Positions 1 to 6,791 of a stretch of DNA of 64,000 nt are shown in pieces (the stretch's first letter is position 1; each line of letters starts with the position of its first letter). Both the position numbers and the translations under genes were made by a program. The notes beneath the pieces were generated by a model, which had not been told where the DNA came from, did no database searches, and saw only the letters and a list, made by a program, of their open reading frames with translations. Source of the stretch: Sulfitobacter brevis (lineage in GTDB: Bacteria; Pseudomonadota; Alphaproteobacteria; Rhodobacterales; Rhodobacteraceae); the NCBI RefSeq assembly GCF_900112755.1, contig NZ_FOMW01000001.1, positions 1-64,000 of the forward strand. Direction: 5' to 3'.

Positions 1-358
1 CTCTCGTCGATGAGACGGCCTCAAGACTTTTTTCCGAGGGCTTCCTTGAGCAACTCATTCTGCATGCTCATCTCCGCATACATCTTCTTGAGGCGGCGGT
101 TCTGCTCGGCCATGTCCTTCATCTCTACGATGAGCGACGCGTCCATACCGCCAAATTTGGCCCGCCATTTGTAAAAGCTGGCACTGCTCATCCCATGCTC
201 CCGGCAAAGCTCAGAGACCGGCACACCGCCCTCCGCCTGCTTCAACACAGCCATGATCTGCGCATCGCTAAATCGTCCGTTCTTCATCGTAAATCTCCTC
301 AGATATCTTGCCGAGAAAATTCTACTTTTGAACACCACTAATTTTAGGGGGGATTACC
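1..358 (-). mobile_element. IS3-family insertion sequence, orfA-side end (rest outside the window)
   Basis: The orfA gene reads leftward from 287 and orfB must lie left of base 1, so only the upstream (left) end of the element is present. The terminal inverted repeat is not resolved. The likely end is the C-rich stretch that reads TAATCCCCCCTAAAATTAG on the minus strand at about 338-356, because a foreign reading frame resumes immediately beyond it. No target duplication can be checked without the other end. Confidence 0.65.
21..287 (-). CDS. IS3-family transposase OrfA (helix-turn-helix subunit)
   Basis: OrfA proteins bind the ends of IS3-family elements through a helix-turn-helix and are fused to the DDE catalytic OrfB by programmed -1 frameshifting. 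This 88-residue protein begins MKNGRFSDAQIMAVLKQAE and carries the typical GVPVSELCREHGMSSASFYKW helix-turn-helix, followed by a C-terminal heptad stretch rich in E, L and N (about residues 50-80) that serves as the family's leucine zipper. The ATG at 287 is preferred over an upstream start at 338 because GAGGAG lies just before it. OrfB would begin to the left of the window, so an intact transposase cannot be confirmed here. Confidence 0.9.
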   Translation of the reverse strand: MKNGRFSDAQIMAVLKQAEGGVPVSELCREHGMSSASFYKWRAKFGGMDASLIVEMKDMAEQNRRLKKMYAEMSMQNELLKEALGKKS

Positions 359-914
359 TGCGGAGCTGAAACCTAAGGTAATCGCTCTTTTTGACTCAAC
401 TTATACGAGAAGAGCTTCACAAGGTCTGTCGGCAGGATCAATGGCTTTTTACCTCCTAAAGCTCCATTCTGCTGGGCTTCCTGTTTCAAAAAACAAAGCC
501 GCCCATTTGGCTTCAAAGCTGGCGCTCCGAAATTTACAGGCAAGAGGGTTGGGAATGAAAACAGGGCCGAAGCGTATCCTCGCGAATTTTCGTGAATACG
601 CTCACGTGAGCCATTATTGGGCTGCAAAACTTGTTACAACTACTCCTGAGGCCCGAATGAGCTTCAAATCTGCTCATCCCCATTTTAATAGAATTGAAAT
701 CGCATTGTGGAGCATGATCCAATTCCTTGCTTGGGCAGAGCAATTTCGTGCAGATTTAGTCAGGATTCCGCATCTAGAAGCTGCTAGCTGGGGTATGCGG
801 CCTCGACTTTTGATCCACTGTTCACAGCAGTACGTGCCACTCGCCACTCCGCCAGACGCTCTTCTGGCAGAGCTTGCCGATTATCAAAATCCAAATATGG
901 GACCCTTGAAATAG
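348..914 (+). pseudogene. 5'-truncated gene of unknown function, cut by the IS3 element
   Basis: The first ATG in this frame is at 441, giving 157 residues. However, the frame stays open upstream to 348, with protein-like codons (LPAELKPKVIALFDS from about 354), and closes only inside the insertion sequence end. The simplest reading is that the original start lies beyond the insertion and this is a 3' fragment. The protein is mixed alpha-helical with HLASKLALRNLQARG and ALWSMIQFLAWAEQF segments and no signal peptide. I do not recognise the family. It lies directly upstream of the AlpA-type regulator and has lower G+C than the core genes further right. It may still be translated from the ATG at 441, but no convincing ribosome binding site is seen there. 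Confidence 0.45.
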
Positions 915-979
915 GCCCCACGACATAGAGTATTTAAGCGCCCATCTCAGTGCACAGAAGCAACCTATGGAGACTTACT

Positions 980-1150
980 GTGCGCTATCTTTCCTTTCGC
1001 GAACTTCAAGCCAAACTCGGCGGACGTGGACGCACCACGATATATAAAGACTGCGAGTTAGGCCGCTTGCCTAAACCTGTCAAAATCGGCTCACGTCTCT
1101 ACTGGAACGAAGCCGAGATCGACGCAACCCTTCAAGCAAATGCTGAATAA
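980..1150 (+). CDS. AlpA/excisionase-type DNA-binding protein
   Basis: A 56-residue winged-helix protein of the MerR/AlpA excisionase class, which controls excision or transcription in prophages and integrative elements. RYLSFRELQAKLG, RGRTTIYKDCELGRLPKPVK and IGSRLYWNEAEIDATLQA match the family layout: a helix-turn-helix, a wing with a proline, and a W-x-E-x-E-I end. The GTG at 980 is chosen because GGAG at 969-972 lies 7 bases before it; a GTG at 950 has no such site. It stands first in a run of same-strand genes up to 3148 and probably regulates the element that contains them. Confidence 0.75.
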   Translation: MRYLSFRELQAKLGGRGRTTIYKDCELGRLPKPVKIGSRLYWNEAEIDATLQANAE

Positions 1151-1262
1151 CTTCACCCCCCGCCATGCAAAGCGCATGGGCGGTGGGTGGAGCGTCTTCC
1201 TTGGACGGAATGTCTCCACTCTACGCCCAGCGCCTTGCGGCATCAACTGCAAGGATGACACC

Positions 1263-1547
1263 ATGTCAGACGACCAATTTTACTCTGGAAAGACACAAAT
1301 AGCTTGGGCATGCCAAGCGCTTTTGGATGGTCGAAAAATTAGCCACCGCTCCGAAATAAACGAAGCGCACGGATGGCGTCTTGGCGCGATTATCTGCCGC
1401 CTTAAGCACGAGTTTGGCTGGCCAATTGATAAGGAGCGCGGCGCTGGAAACGTCGCGTACTACTTCCTTATAGCGGACGCCGATCTGGCTAATCTGCGGT
1501 TCCCTAGATCTGCAAGGACAGCGGCAAAGCGGGAGGCTGCGGAATGA
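1263..1547 (+). CDS. Helix-turn-helix domain protein of mobile-element type
   Basis: This 94-residue protein has the pattern of the HTH_39-like domain found in phages and islands: QALLDGRKISHRSEINEAHGW, then RLGAIICRLKHEFGWPI, then a wing (AGNVAYYFL). The ATG at 1263 has AAGGA about 8 bases upstream, so it is preferred over the longer frame opening at 1140, whose first 41 residues look non-coding. The stop overlaps the next small ORF in an ATGA arrangement, suggesting translational coupling. DNA binding is inferred from the fold; the target is unknown. Confidence 0.65.
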   Translation: MSDDQFYSGKTQIAWACQALLDGRKISHRSEINEAHGWRLGAIICRLKHEFGWPIDKERGAGNVAYYFLIADADLANLRFPRSARTAAKREAAE

Positions 1548-1648
1548 CCCGGCTTCGTATCGCCCGCTTGCGCCACCGCTTCGGCATGTCCCCGTCCCAA
1601 GCCCGTCTTTATGCGGAACTGTTCTTTGGAGGGATTGGCGATGATTGA
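1544..1648 (+). CDS. 34-residue small protein, function unknown
   Basis: A very short frame starts with the ATG that overlaps the previous stop (ATGA, 1544-1547) and encodes a basic peptide beginning MTRLRIARLRHRFGMSPSQA and ending in LFFGGIGDD. Its stop overlaps the next gene start (ATG at 1641). The residues SPSQARLYAELFFG are consistent with an amphipathic helix, and the overlaps on both sides argue for a real translated link in the operon. It is too short to assign to a family. Confidence 0.4.
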   Translation: MTRLRIARLRHRFGMSPSQARLYAELFFGGIGDD

Positions 1649-1808
1649 GCGATATCGCATCACCCCCAAAGGCCAGGCTTGGCACATCATGGCTCGCAAG
1701 GGCGCTGGAACCGCAACAGACGCCGCATGGATAAGCTTGGGCGGTTGCCCCAGCCAAATCATTGCGGTGCGCGTCTATCTGGCGCTTACCGCACGTGGGG
1801 GCCGCTGA
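1641..1808 (+). CDS. 55-residue small protein, function unknown
   Basis: Begins MIERYRITPKGQAWHIMARK and ends ALTARGGR. GGAGGG at 1628-1633 is well placed for the ATG at 1641, making this start better supported than one at 1611. It overlaps the 34-residue frame upstream by 8 bases and shares the A of its TGA stop with the ATG of the next gene (1806-1810). The basic RITPKGQAW stretch is reminiscent of small island proteins but no function can be given. It is part of a continuous overlapping run 1263-2299. Confidence 0.5.
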   Translation: MIERYRITPKGQAWHIMARKGAGTATDAAWISLGGCPSQIIAVRVYLALTARGGR

Positions 1809-2299
1809 TGGCAGCCAAACCCTACAAGGGCCATAAGAAGGGGGCTGGGCGTCATGTCCAGCTCCCCGAATGGGTACAGGCGTCCGAGGCATGGGCAACG
1901 CTCAAACCCGGCCCACGCGCGCTCTACGTCGAACTGAAGCGGCGGTTTAATGGCGGCAACAACGGGCGCATCATTCTCAGTCACCGTGACGCTGGCAAGG
2001 CACTTGGCGTCCATCGCAATACGGTTGGGCCGTGGTTTGATACATTGGAGGAACGCGGCTTCATCCGTATGACACAAGCCCCGCACCTTGGACCGTCCGG
2101 CGTTGGTCAGACTGCACATTGGGCATTGGAGGAATTGCCAACGGACAATCTAAAATCTGCTCCAAAAGGTTTCATGACATGGCGGCAAAAACAGAATCCT
2201 CGCACAAAAAACAGGACAGGGTGTCACATAAATCAGGACAGTAATGGCCCAGCGTCCCCCAATCCGTGCCCAACCGTCCTGAAAATTGTGACGGGATAG
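1808..2299 (+). CDS. Winged-helix replication-like protein of an integrated element
   Basis: A 163-residue protein starting MAAKPYKGHKKGAGRHVQLP. Residues 15-110 form a winged-helix domain (WVQASEAWATLKPGPRALYV, HRDAGKALGVHRNTVGPWF, LEERGFIRM) like the N-terminal origin-binding domain of phage replication initiators and related helix-turn-helix proteins. The C-terminal 50 residues are low-complexity and rich in N, T and P (RQKQNPRTKNRTGCHINQDS) and are encoded over two copies of a CAGGACA repeat, as replication initiator genes often contain their own iterons. The ATG overlaps the previous stop. An origin-binding role is an inference. Confidence 0.55.
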   Translation: MAAKPYKGHKKGAGRHVQLPEWVQASEAWATLKPGPRALYVELKRRFNGGNNGRIILSHRDAGKALGVHRNTVGPWFDTLEERGFIRMTQAPHLGPSGVGQTAHWALEELPTDNLKSAPKGFMTWRQKQNPRTKNRTGCHINQDSNGPASPNPCPTVLKIVTG

Positions 2300-2337
2300 G
2301 CCGGGTTGCGGTTTTGCGCGGCACGGAAAACAGGACA
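2212..2337 (+). repeat. Three CAGGACA direct repeats
   Basis: CAGGACA occurs at 2212-2218, 2234-2240 and 2331-2337, the first two inside the 3' part of the replication-like gene and the third just before the next gene. Each copy follows an A-rich or AT-containing run. They could be iterons, or they could be chance copies of a 7-mer. Confidence 0.25.
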
Positions 2338-2366
2338 TATCTACATCTAGCCAAGGGCAGGAACAC

Positions 2367-2897
2367 ATGACCAGTAAGAAACTAGAGGACAAGAGCACGT
2401 TGGGCATCAAGATGGGTGGCAACAATGAGGAAGGTCAGAACCTAACTCTCACACAAGCCGACACCCTCAAGACCTTGTTTGGAACGGTGCATGATGAAAT
2501 TGCCAATGGGCTTTTCCGGCATTGCATCAAAGCGCTTAAATCAGACGAAGCCAGCGATGAATTTAGCGGGAACGATGAACGCATGTTCATGGTGGCTGCA
2601 ATTTCGGAAATCAAACCCCGCGATGGGGTCGAACGCATGTTGGCCGTGCAGATGGCGGCAACCCATGTTGCATTGATCCGTTCTGGGCGATGGATGGCGA
2701 ATGCAAGCAACCTTGAACAGGTAAAGGCCCACACGACAGGCTATAACAAGCTGGCCCGCACATATTCATTGCAAATGGAGGCGCTACGCAAACACCGCAA
2801 CGGAGGCAAACAGACCGTCACGGTGCAGCACGTCAACGTAGAGGGTGGAGGACAGGCTATTGTGGGCAATGTCCAGACGGGGGAGGGTCGCACATGA
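2367..2897 (+). CDS. Conserved island-type protein, function unknown
   Basis: A 176-residue soluble protein. Residues 30-150 are largely helical (TLKTLFGTVHDEIANGLFRH, MLAVQMAATHVALIRSGRW, GYNKLARTYSLQMEALRKHR) and the C-terminus carries a glycine-rich VTVQHVNVEGGGQAIVGNV segment. That tail is a pattern I associate with small proteins of integrated elements in Rhodobacterales, usually just before an HGG_STG-type protein, which is also the case here. The stop overlaps the next ATG (ATGA at 2894-2897). The start follows CAGGA at 2358 only loosely. The function is not known to me. Confidence 0.65.
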   Translation: MTSKKLEDKSTLGIKMGGNNEEGQNLTLTQADTLKTLFGTVHDEIANGLFRHCIKALKSDEASDEFSGNDERMFMVAAISEIKPRDGVERMLAVQMAATHVALIRSGRWMANASNLEQVKAHTTGYNKLARTYSLQMEALRKHRNGGKQTVTVQHVNVEGGGQAIVGNVQTGEGRT

Positions 2898-3148
2898 AAA
2901 GTGACGCCAACCCCATGCAAAGGGCGCACCAGTCACCGCGATGCACTGCCCACTCGAAGCGCTCCGGTTTTCTATGCAAAAATCCTGCCGTCAGAGGCTG
3001 GCGCGTCTGTCGGATGCATGGCGCTGGCGGTGGTCAGCCATCCGGCAACAAACATCCATCGTGGAAGCACGGTTTGCGCTCAATGGAATGGGCGAAGATG
3101 CACAAGAAAATTAACAAATTTGTGAGAGAGATGCAGCGAAAAAACTAG
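2894..3148 (+). CDS. HGG_STG-like cysteine/histidine small protein
   Basis: An 84-residue basic protein with the pattern C-x2-H (CTAHSKRSG), CKNPAVRGWRVCRMHG, then AGGGQPSGNKHPSWKHG. This matches the family of small element-borne proteins with a possible zinc site (two Cys and His pairs) and a glycine-rich KHG end. It overlaps the previous stop by 4 bases, so the two are probably co-translated. Members are common in prophages and genomic islands, but their role is not established; a DNA-packaging or terminase-small-subunit-like role has been suggested only by context. It is the last gene of the island operon. Confidence 0.65.
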   Translation: MKSDANPMQRAHQSPRCTAHSKRSGFLCKNPAVRGWRVCRMHGAGGGQPSGNKHPSWKHGLRSMEWAKMHKKINKFVREMQRKN

Positions 3149-3430
3149 GTTCTATGAAGCCTAAGGTCAGTGGCCACCAGTCACAGGCGCAGAGCATTGT
3201 TGCTCACTTGATACTAACCGGATGCGTCGCCAACGGGCCTTAACGCACGGCAGGCTGGGCAATTGGTGTGTGGACGCGGGACGGCGACGAAACATCGCGC
3301 ATAACATACCAAGCGCAAGAGGGGCGCATAGGGTCACAAAAAGGTTCTATTTCGGCCCGATGGACGCCTTTCAATAAAATTAGAGTTAAGCCTCGAAAGC
3401 ACTGCTAAACCGTAGCTTGAGGCCGCGCTA

Positions 3431-4192
3431 ATGGATGAACTCGCTGATATTCTGCACACAGATGCGATACGCATGCGGTACTTCAAGGGAAGTACTGACA
3501 AGCTAATTGTCGTGTTTTGTGGCGTGGGGACTCAACGTAGCCAACCCCCACCGATTGAAATGTTCGCGTCTGCCACTCAGGGTGCACAACACCACGCGCT
3601 GTTTGTAACAGATGCGAGTCGATGTTGGCTGAACACGCCCGGTTTTGACGTTCAGATCGCATCCGCAGTACAACGCGTCGCGGCGCGAATTCTACCATCT
3701 AAAGTGACGCTCATCGGTAATTCGATGGGGGGCACTATGGCCCTGCTATTGTCGAATATGATTCCATGCGACTCTGTTTTAGCCTTCGCGCCGCAGTTTT
3801 CGGTGCACCCAGAAATTGTTCCCGAAGAACTGAGGTGGAGTTATTTCAGAAATAAGATTGAAAGATTTAGCTATCCTCAGATCGACGAGCTAGATCCACA
3901 ATCAAGAACAATTCAAATCGTGCATGGTGACAGCCCTGACGAGCTCGTTCACGCGCTGCGCTTCCCGCAATTACAGCGCCTGCGCCACTATATCGTCCCT
4001 GGGACAGACCATCATTTGATTAAAAAGCTCAAGACTGACGGCGCACTGACGACCTTGGTAAAACATGCAATCAATCAGCGACCCGGTCGGTTTCGTGGAG
4101 CCATGCAAAAACACGGGGCTATGTTTCGCTCTGAGTATGAAGCGCAGCACCCGTTTGCCTTGGACAATGTCGCGCTGCGCCTCACTGGGTAG
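3431..4192 (+). CDS. Alpha/beta hydrolase
   Basis: A 253-residue alpha/beta-hydrolase-fold protein. The nucleophile elbow GNSMGG places the catalytic serine at about residue 98, after a VTLIGNSMGGTMALLLS strand-turn-helix. The likely catalytic histidine lies in the TDHHLIKK segment near residue 193, and the acid may be the Asp of VHGDSPDE. There is no signal peptide, so it is probably cytoplasmic. The substrate cannot be told; the compact size and serine fold suggest an esterase or acyl hydrolase. It lies alone, 282 bases after the island operon, in an AT-rich region. Immediately after its stop is the first copy of a 55-bp duplicated tail. No clear ribosome binding site precedes the ATG (TTGAGG at about 3418). 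Confidence 0.7.
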   Translation: MDELADILHTDAIRMRYFKGSTDKLIVVFCGVGTQRSQPPPIEMFASATQGAQHHALFVTDASRCWLNTPGFDVQIASAVQRVAARILPSKVTLIGNSMGGTMALLLSNMIPCDSVLAFAPQFSVHPEIVPEELRWSYFRNKIERFSYPQIDELDPQSRTIQIVHGDSPDELVHALRFPQLQRLRHYIVPGTDHHLIKKLKTDGALTTLVKHAINQRPGRFRGAMQKHGAMFRSEYEAQHPFALDNVALRLTG

Positions 4193-4245
4193 CAAAATTG
4201 GCATACCTTCGCAGCGCAGAAGAGCGTGTGATGTTTTTCGACTAA
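4191..4245 (+). repeat. 55-bp repeat, copy A (remnant of a gene 3' end)
   Basis: 48 of 55 bases match copy B at 5772-5826. In the frame starting at 4192 it reads AKLAYLRSAEERVMFFD and then TAA. Both copies end in a stop at the same place, so this looks like the last codons of a duplicated gene rather than a regulatory repeat. Confidence 0.6.
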
Positions 4246-4415
4246 GGGGAAGCGCTTTGCAGGCAAGCAAACACTGCCAGCCCCTTCGAAGTCATCGACT
4301 TAGCATGGCACAGAGCAAGCGAAGACCCTGAGAGAAAATGTCTGCGCAATAATAAATTGCTACTTGGCCGGAAACATCGCTTTAATCAAGCAACGGCATT
4401 GATGAAGGAAACCCC

Positions 4416-4913
4416 ATGAAGATCGAAGACTTAGCCACCACATGTTTGCTAATTTGCGTCGGGTTTGGAGCGCCCGCGCTGGCACAGTCACTCGAGGAAT
4501 GGGGCGCTTCTGAATACTGGGATGTGATGATCGATCCCACCTTAGGGGACGGCTGTTTAATCCAGTCCGAATTTGATGACGGATCAGTAGTGCGCATCGG
4601 CTTTGACCGTACCGAAGGCACTGGCTATGTCACAGCTTTCAACATGTCATGGGGCGATATTGTAGAAGGCCAATTATATCCGGTTCTTTTCTCGCTCGAT
4701 GGTGAAGATTACGAGGCCGATGCGACTGGAATATATTTGGATGATGTACCCGGTGCCGACATCGCCTTCGACAGCACTGACTTTCTGTTCGACATCGCGA
4801 GAAAGTACACGATGACATTATACACCGAAGAAGGTGAAGTGATGTCAATCGACCTCACAGGCAGCTATCAGGCATTGGAAGCCGCGATTGAATGCCAAGA
4901 CGAGCAGGGCTGA
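4416..4913 (+). CDS. Secreted protein of unknown function
   Basis: A 165-residue protein with an N-terminal signal peptide (hydrophobic core TCLLICVGFGAPALA, predicted cut after ALA at about residue 23). The mature part is acidic and beta-rich with two cysteines, one in GDGCLIQSEF and one in AIECQDEQG, which could form a disulfide in the periplasm. GAAGGA lies about 6 bases before the ATG. The paired cysteines and beta content recall IalB-like periplasmic proteins but the match is weak. The next gene also encodes a secreted beta-rich protein, 39 bases downstream, so the two may be co-transcribed. Confidence 0.65.
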   Translation: MKIEDLATTCLLICVGFGAPALAQSLEEWGASEYWDVMIDPTLGDGCLIQSEFDDGSVVRIGFDRTEGTGYVTAFNMSWGDIVEGQLYPVLFSLDGEDYEADATGIYLDDVPGADIAFDSTDFLFDIARKYTMTLYTEEGEVMSIDLTGSYQALEAAIECQDEQG

Positions 4914-4952
4914 CCAGTACCTCAACAATTTTTGTATACAGGACTAGAAGTA

Positions 4953-5354
4953 ATGAAACTATTCAACGTTTTAGCGGTCACCCTTACGCTTGTCGGCGCT
5001 CAGGCGGCGACTGCGGGACCAGTTGGTATTTACGATGTTGTCGGCGCTAATCCAGGCGATGGTACGGCGTATGAAGGCGCTGTCGCTATCAAGGAAAATG
5101 GTGCCACCTACACGGTACTTTGGAAAATTGGCGAAGAGGAGTATATCGGCACCGCAATCGGAGCCGCAAACCTCAAAGGGTCAACAATATTCGGTGAGGC
5201 CGGAGAGAATGACACGGCACTCGCAGTCTCTTATAGATCAGGTGAAAGTTTCGGATTGGCGCTGTTTGTAGAGCAAGAAAACGGACATTGGAACGGGATA
5301 TGGACGTATGCCGGCTCCGACTCCATCGGCTCCGAAACATGGACCCCACAGTGA
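4953..5354 (+). CDS. Secreted beta-rich protein of unknown function
   Basis: A 133-residue protein whose ATG at 4953 gives a normal signal peptide (MKLFNVLAVTLTLVGAQAAT, cut near ATA-GPV). The mature region has YDVVGANPGDGTAYEGAVAI, a YTVLWKIGEEEYIGTAIG strand pair and a W-rich end (GHWNGIWTYAG), resembling small periplasmic lipocalin- or fibronectin-like beta proteins. A start at 4932 would add seven residues before the signal peptide and is less likely. It lies close behind the secreted protein at 4416-4913. The function is unknown. Confidence 0.65.
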   Translation: MKLFNVLAVTLTLVGAQAATAGPVGIYDVVGANPGDGTAYEGAVAIKENGATYTVLWKIGEEEYIGTAIGAANLKGSTIFGEAGENDTALAVSYRSGESFGLALFVEQENGHWNGIWTYAGSDSIGSETWTPQ

Positions 5355-5357
5355 AAA

Positions 5358-5576
5358 TTACTTTGCAAGTTCGTTCGCGAAGAATGCGAAATTATTAAAT
5401 AAGCAACTGGCAACAAGCTGATGCGATAGTTCGGATCTCTCGTACTTCATGCCATTGAGTGGGACGAGGAAAATCTTCTCCGCGCCAGTGATGTAAGTCG
5501 TCGGCATTAGGGAAGGCTCGTTACCATGTCTTTTCTGCGAAAAGTGCTGACTTTCTCGCCGCCATTGTAAGAGCAT
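5358..5576 (-). pseudogene. Possible C-terminal gene remnant on the minus strand
   Basis: The minus frame ending at 5358 reads plausible protein sequence (TYITGAEKIFLVPLNGMKYE, then SHQLVASCLFNNFAFFANELAK) without a credible start or ribosome binding site. It lies in a 640-base stretch with other fragments between two secreted-protein genes. I read it as the tail of a decayed gene; it may also be chance coding in an AT-rich region. Confidence 0.2.
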
Positions 5577-5742
5577 TGCCTATGTAAGCCAATCAGAGGC
5601 TCGCTATGACCGTATGTTACGGCAGGCGAATAAGCTGCGCATGGCGCTGGGCGGCGAACCCGGCACGGCGAATGGGATATTACATAAGCCAAAGGGCATG
5701 TGGCAACGCACCTGCCAGCGTAAACGGTTTTTGAATGAATAG
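5551..5742 (+). pseudogene. Remnant of a KPKGM-type mobile-region protein
   Basis: The frame between a stop at 5548 and TAG at 5740 reads SQSEARYDRMLRQANKLRMA, then LGGEPGTANGILHKPKGMWQ and RTCQRKRFLNE. The KPKGM-x-x-RT motif near a C-terminus, after a basic helix ending in LGG, is the signature of a protein common in Rhodobacterales plasmids and islands (usually KPKGMHWRTYxRL). Here the motif is altered (WQRTCQRKR) and there is no start codon, so it is a fragment. Confidence 0.35.
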
Positions 5743-5771
5743 TACGAGAACTAAGCAGACAATGCCTTCAT

Positions 5772-5826
5772 AGCAAAATTTGCATACCTTCTCAGCGCGG
5801 AAGAACTTGAGATGTTTTTCGACTAG
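5772..5826 (+). repeat. 55-bp repeat, copy B (remnant of a gene 3' end)
   Basis: Partner of copy A at 4191-4245 with seven differences. In frame from 5773 it reads AKFAYLLSAEELEMFFD and then TAG; the frame is open only back to 5755. Sequences on either side of the two copies are not similar. Confidence 0.6.
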
Positions 5827-5993
5827 ACCATGCGCCGCCTCATGGCGGTCCTAAAACCTGGTCACGCTAACCCCGCATCATTAAGGACACGACTGCCAAC
5901 CACCTCTAGGCGTTAGCAGTACTCCCTGAGTTGGGAAGACTTGCCGCGTCAATTGCTGGCGACAAACCGGCGCTTTTCTGATACCATTAGTTC

Positions 5994-6530
5994 ATGAAAA
6001 CGCACTTCTTCAGATTCGTACTTTTCTTGTTTTTCATTCTGTTGCCTAGAACAGGGTTTGCCGCTGAGATCGAACCTTTCGTAGGCTCATATGCCGGACA
6101 AGTTGTTTCAGAATCGGACGGAAAATCTCTCCAACGGGATCTAAACGTCGTGATCGAAGCGACGAAAACGGGATTCGTCCTTACTTGGACGACCAATATC
6201 CTCAAAAGCGATGGCCGAACCAAGGACAGAACTTATAAAGTCGAGTTCACTCCTAGTAAGCGCGCAAGCATCTACGAATCTTCGATGAAGAAAGACTTGT
6301 TTGGAAATGGTGTGCCATTAGACCCGATGGCGGGAGAGCCATTTGTATGGGCACGGGTAGCGGGGGACACACTTTCAGTTTTCTCCCTCTTTATAGACGA
6401 AGTTGGTGAGTACGAAATTCAGGAGTACCACCGCACCTTGGTAGATGCAGGACTGGAGTTAGTCTTCGAAAGGACGCGCAACGGGAAATCTGAGAAAGCT
6501 ATCAGAACCATCCTTTTACGTCAGGATTGA
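5994..6530 (+). CDS. Secreted lipocalin-like protein of unknown function
   Basis: A 178-residue protein with a clear signal peptide (FFRFVLFLFFILLPRTGFAA, cut after FAA at residue 24). The mature chain starts EIEPFVGSYAGQVV and alternates short strands (VVIEATKTGFVLTWTT, RTYKVEFTPS, VWARVAGDTLSVFSL), ending in LVFERTRNGKSEKAIRTILL. This matches a beta-barrel, lipocalin-like envelope family that I know only as hypothetical. It is the last complete gene before the tRNA-Leu attachment site and is on the plus strand, pointing toward it. No ribosome binding site is evident before the ATG at 5994. Confidence 0.65.
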   Translation: MKTHFFRFVLFLFFILLPRTGFAAEIEPFVGSYAGQVVSESDGKSLQRDLNVVIEATKTGFVLTWTTNILKSDGRTKDRTYKVEFTPSKRASIYESSMKKDLFGNGVPLDPMAGEPFVWARVAGDTLSVFSLFIDEVGEYEIQEYHRTLVDAGLELVFERTRNGKSEKAIRTILLRQD

Positions 6531-6708
6531 TCGCAGCATATCTATCTGGAGCCTCAGCCTTAAAGCGGGGCCTCATTGATTTTATAGAGCGCAACTATCC
6601 GTTGGCCGAACCAATCATCAAATTGCCAAAGGGGGACGCTAAGGGGGACTTAAAATACCCAGCAAGCCCTAAGCCATTGAAAGTAGAAGAGTTTTTTAAT
6701 AAAATTGG
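6531..6708. other. Probable right attachment end of an element integrated in tRNA-Leu
   Basis: Two direct repeats GGGGGAC at 6631-6637 and 6643-6649, 12 bases apart, lie 60-75 bases from the 3' end of tRNA-Leu. Paired short direct repeats near a tRNA end are typical of arm-type sites for a tyrosine integrase. An AT-rich run (GTTTTTTAATAAAATTGG) abuts the tRNA 3' end. The base composition changes at this point. No integrase gene lies between here and base 1, so it would have to be outside the window. Confidence 0.4.
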
Positions 6709-6791
6709 TGCGGTCGGAGAGACTCGAACTCTCACGGGTGTTACCCCACAGCGACCTCAACGCTGCGCGTCTACCATTCCGCCACGACCGC
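6706..6791 (-). tRNA. tRNA-Leu (anticodon GAG)
   Basis: Reads GCGGTCGTGGCGGAATGGTA from 6791 on the minus strand. The acceptor stem GCGGTCG pairs with CGACCGC, the anticodon arm is CAGCG-TTGAGGT-CGCTG with anticodon GAG, there is a class II long variable arm, a T arm GAGAG-TTCGAGT-CTCTC, discriminator A and an encoded CCA at 6706-6708. Its 3' end is the boundary of the accessory region to the left. Confidence 0.95.

Larger units (their letters stand above)
5355..5993. other. 639-base stretch without an intact gene
   Basis: Contains only the two probable gene remnants at 5358-5576 and 5551-5742 and the second copy of the 55-bp tail at 5772-5826. Just after copy B is a short CGCC-rich hairpin (GCGCCGCCTCATGGCGGT, about 5832-5849). 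I see no promoter or RNA gene. Confidence 0.5.
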
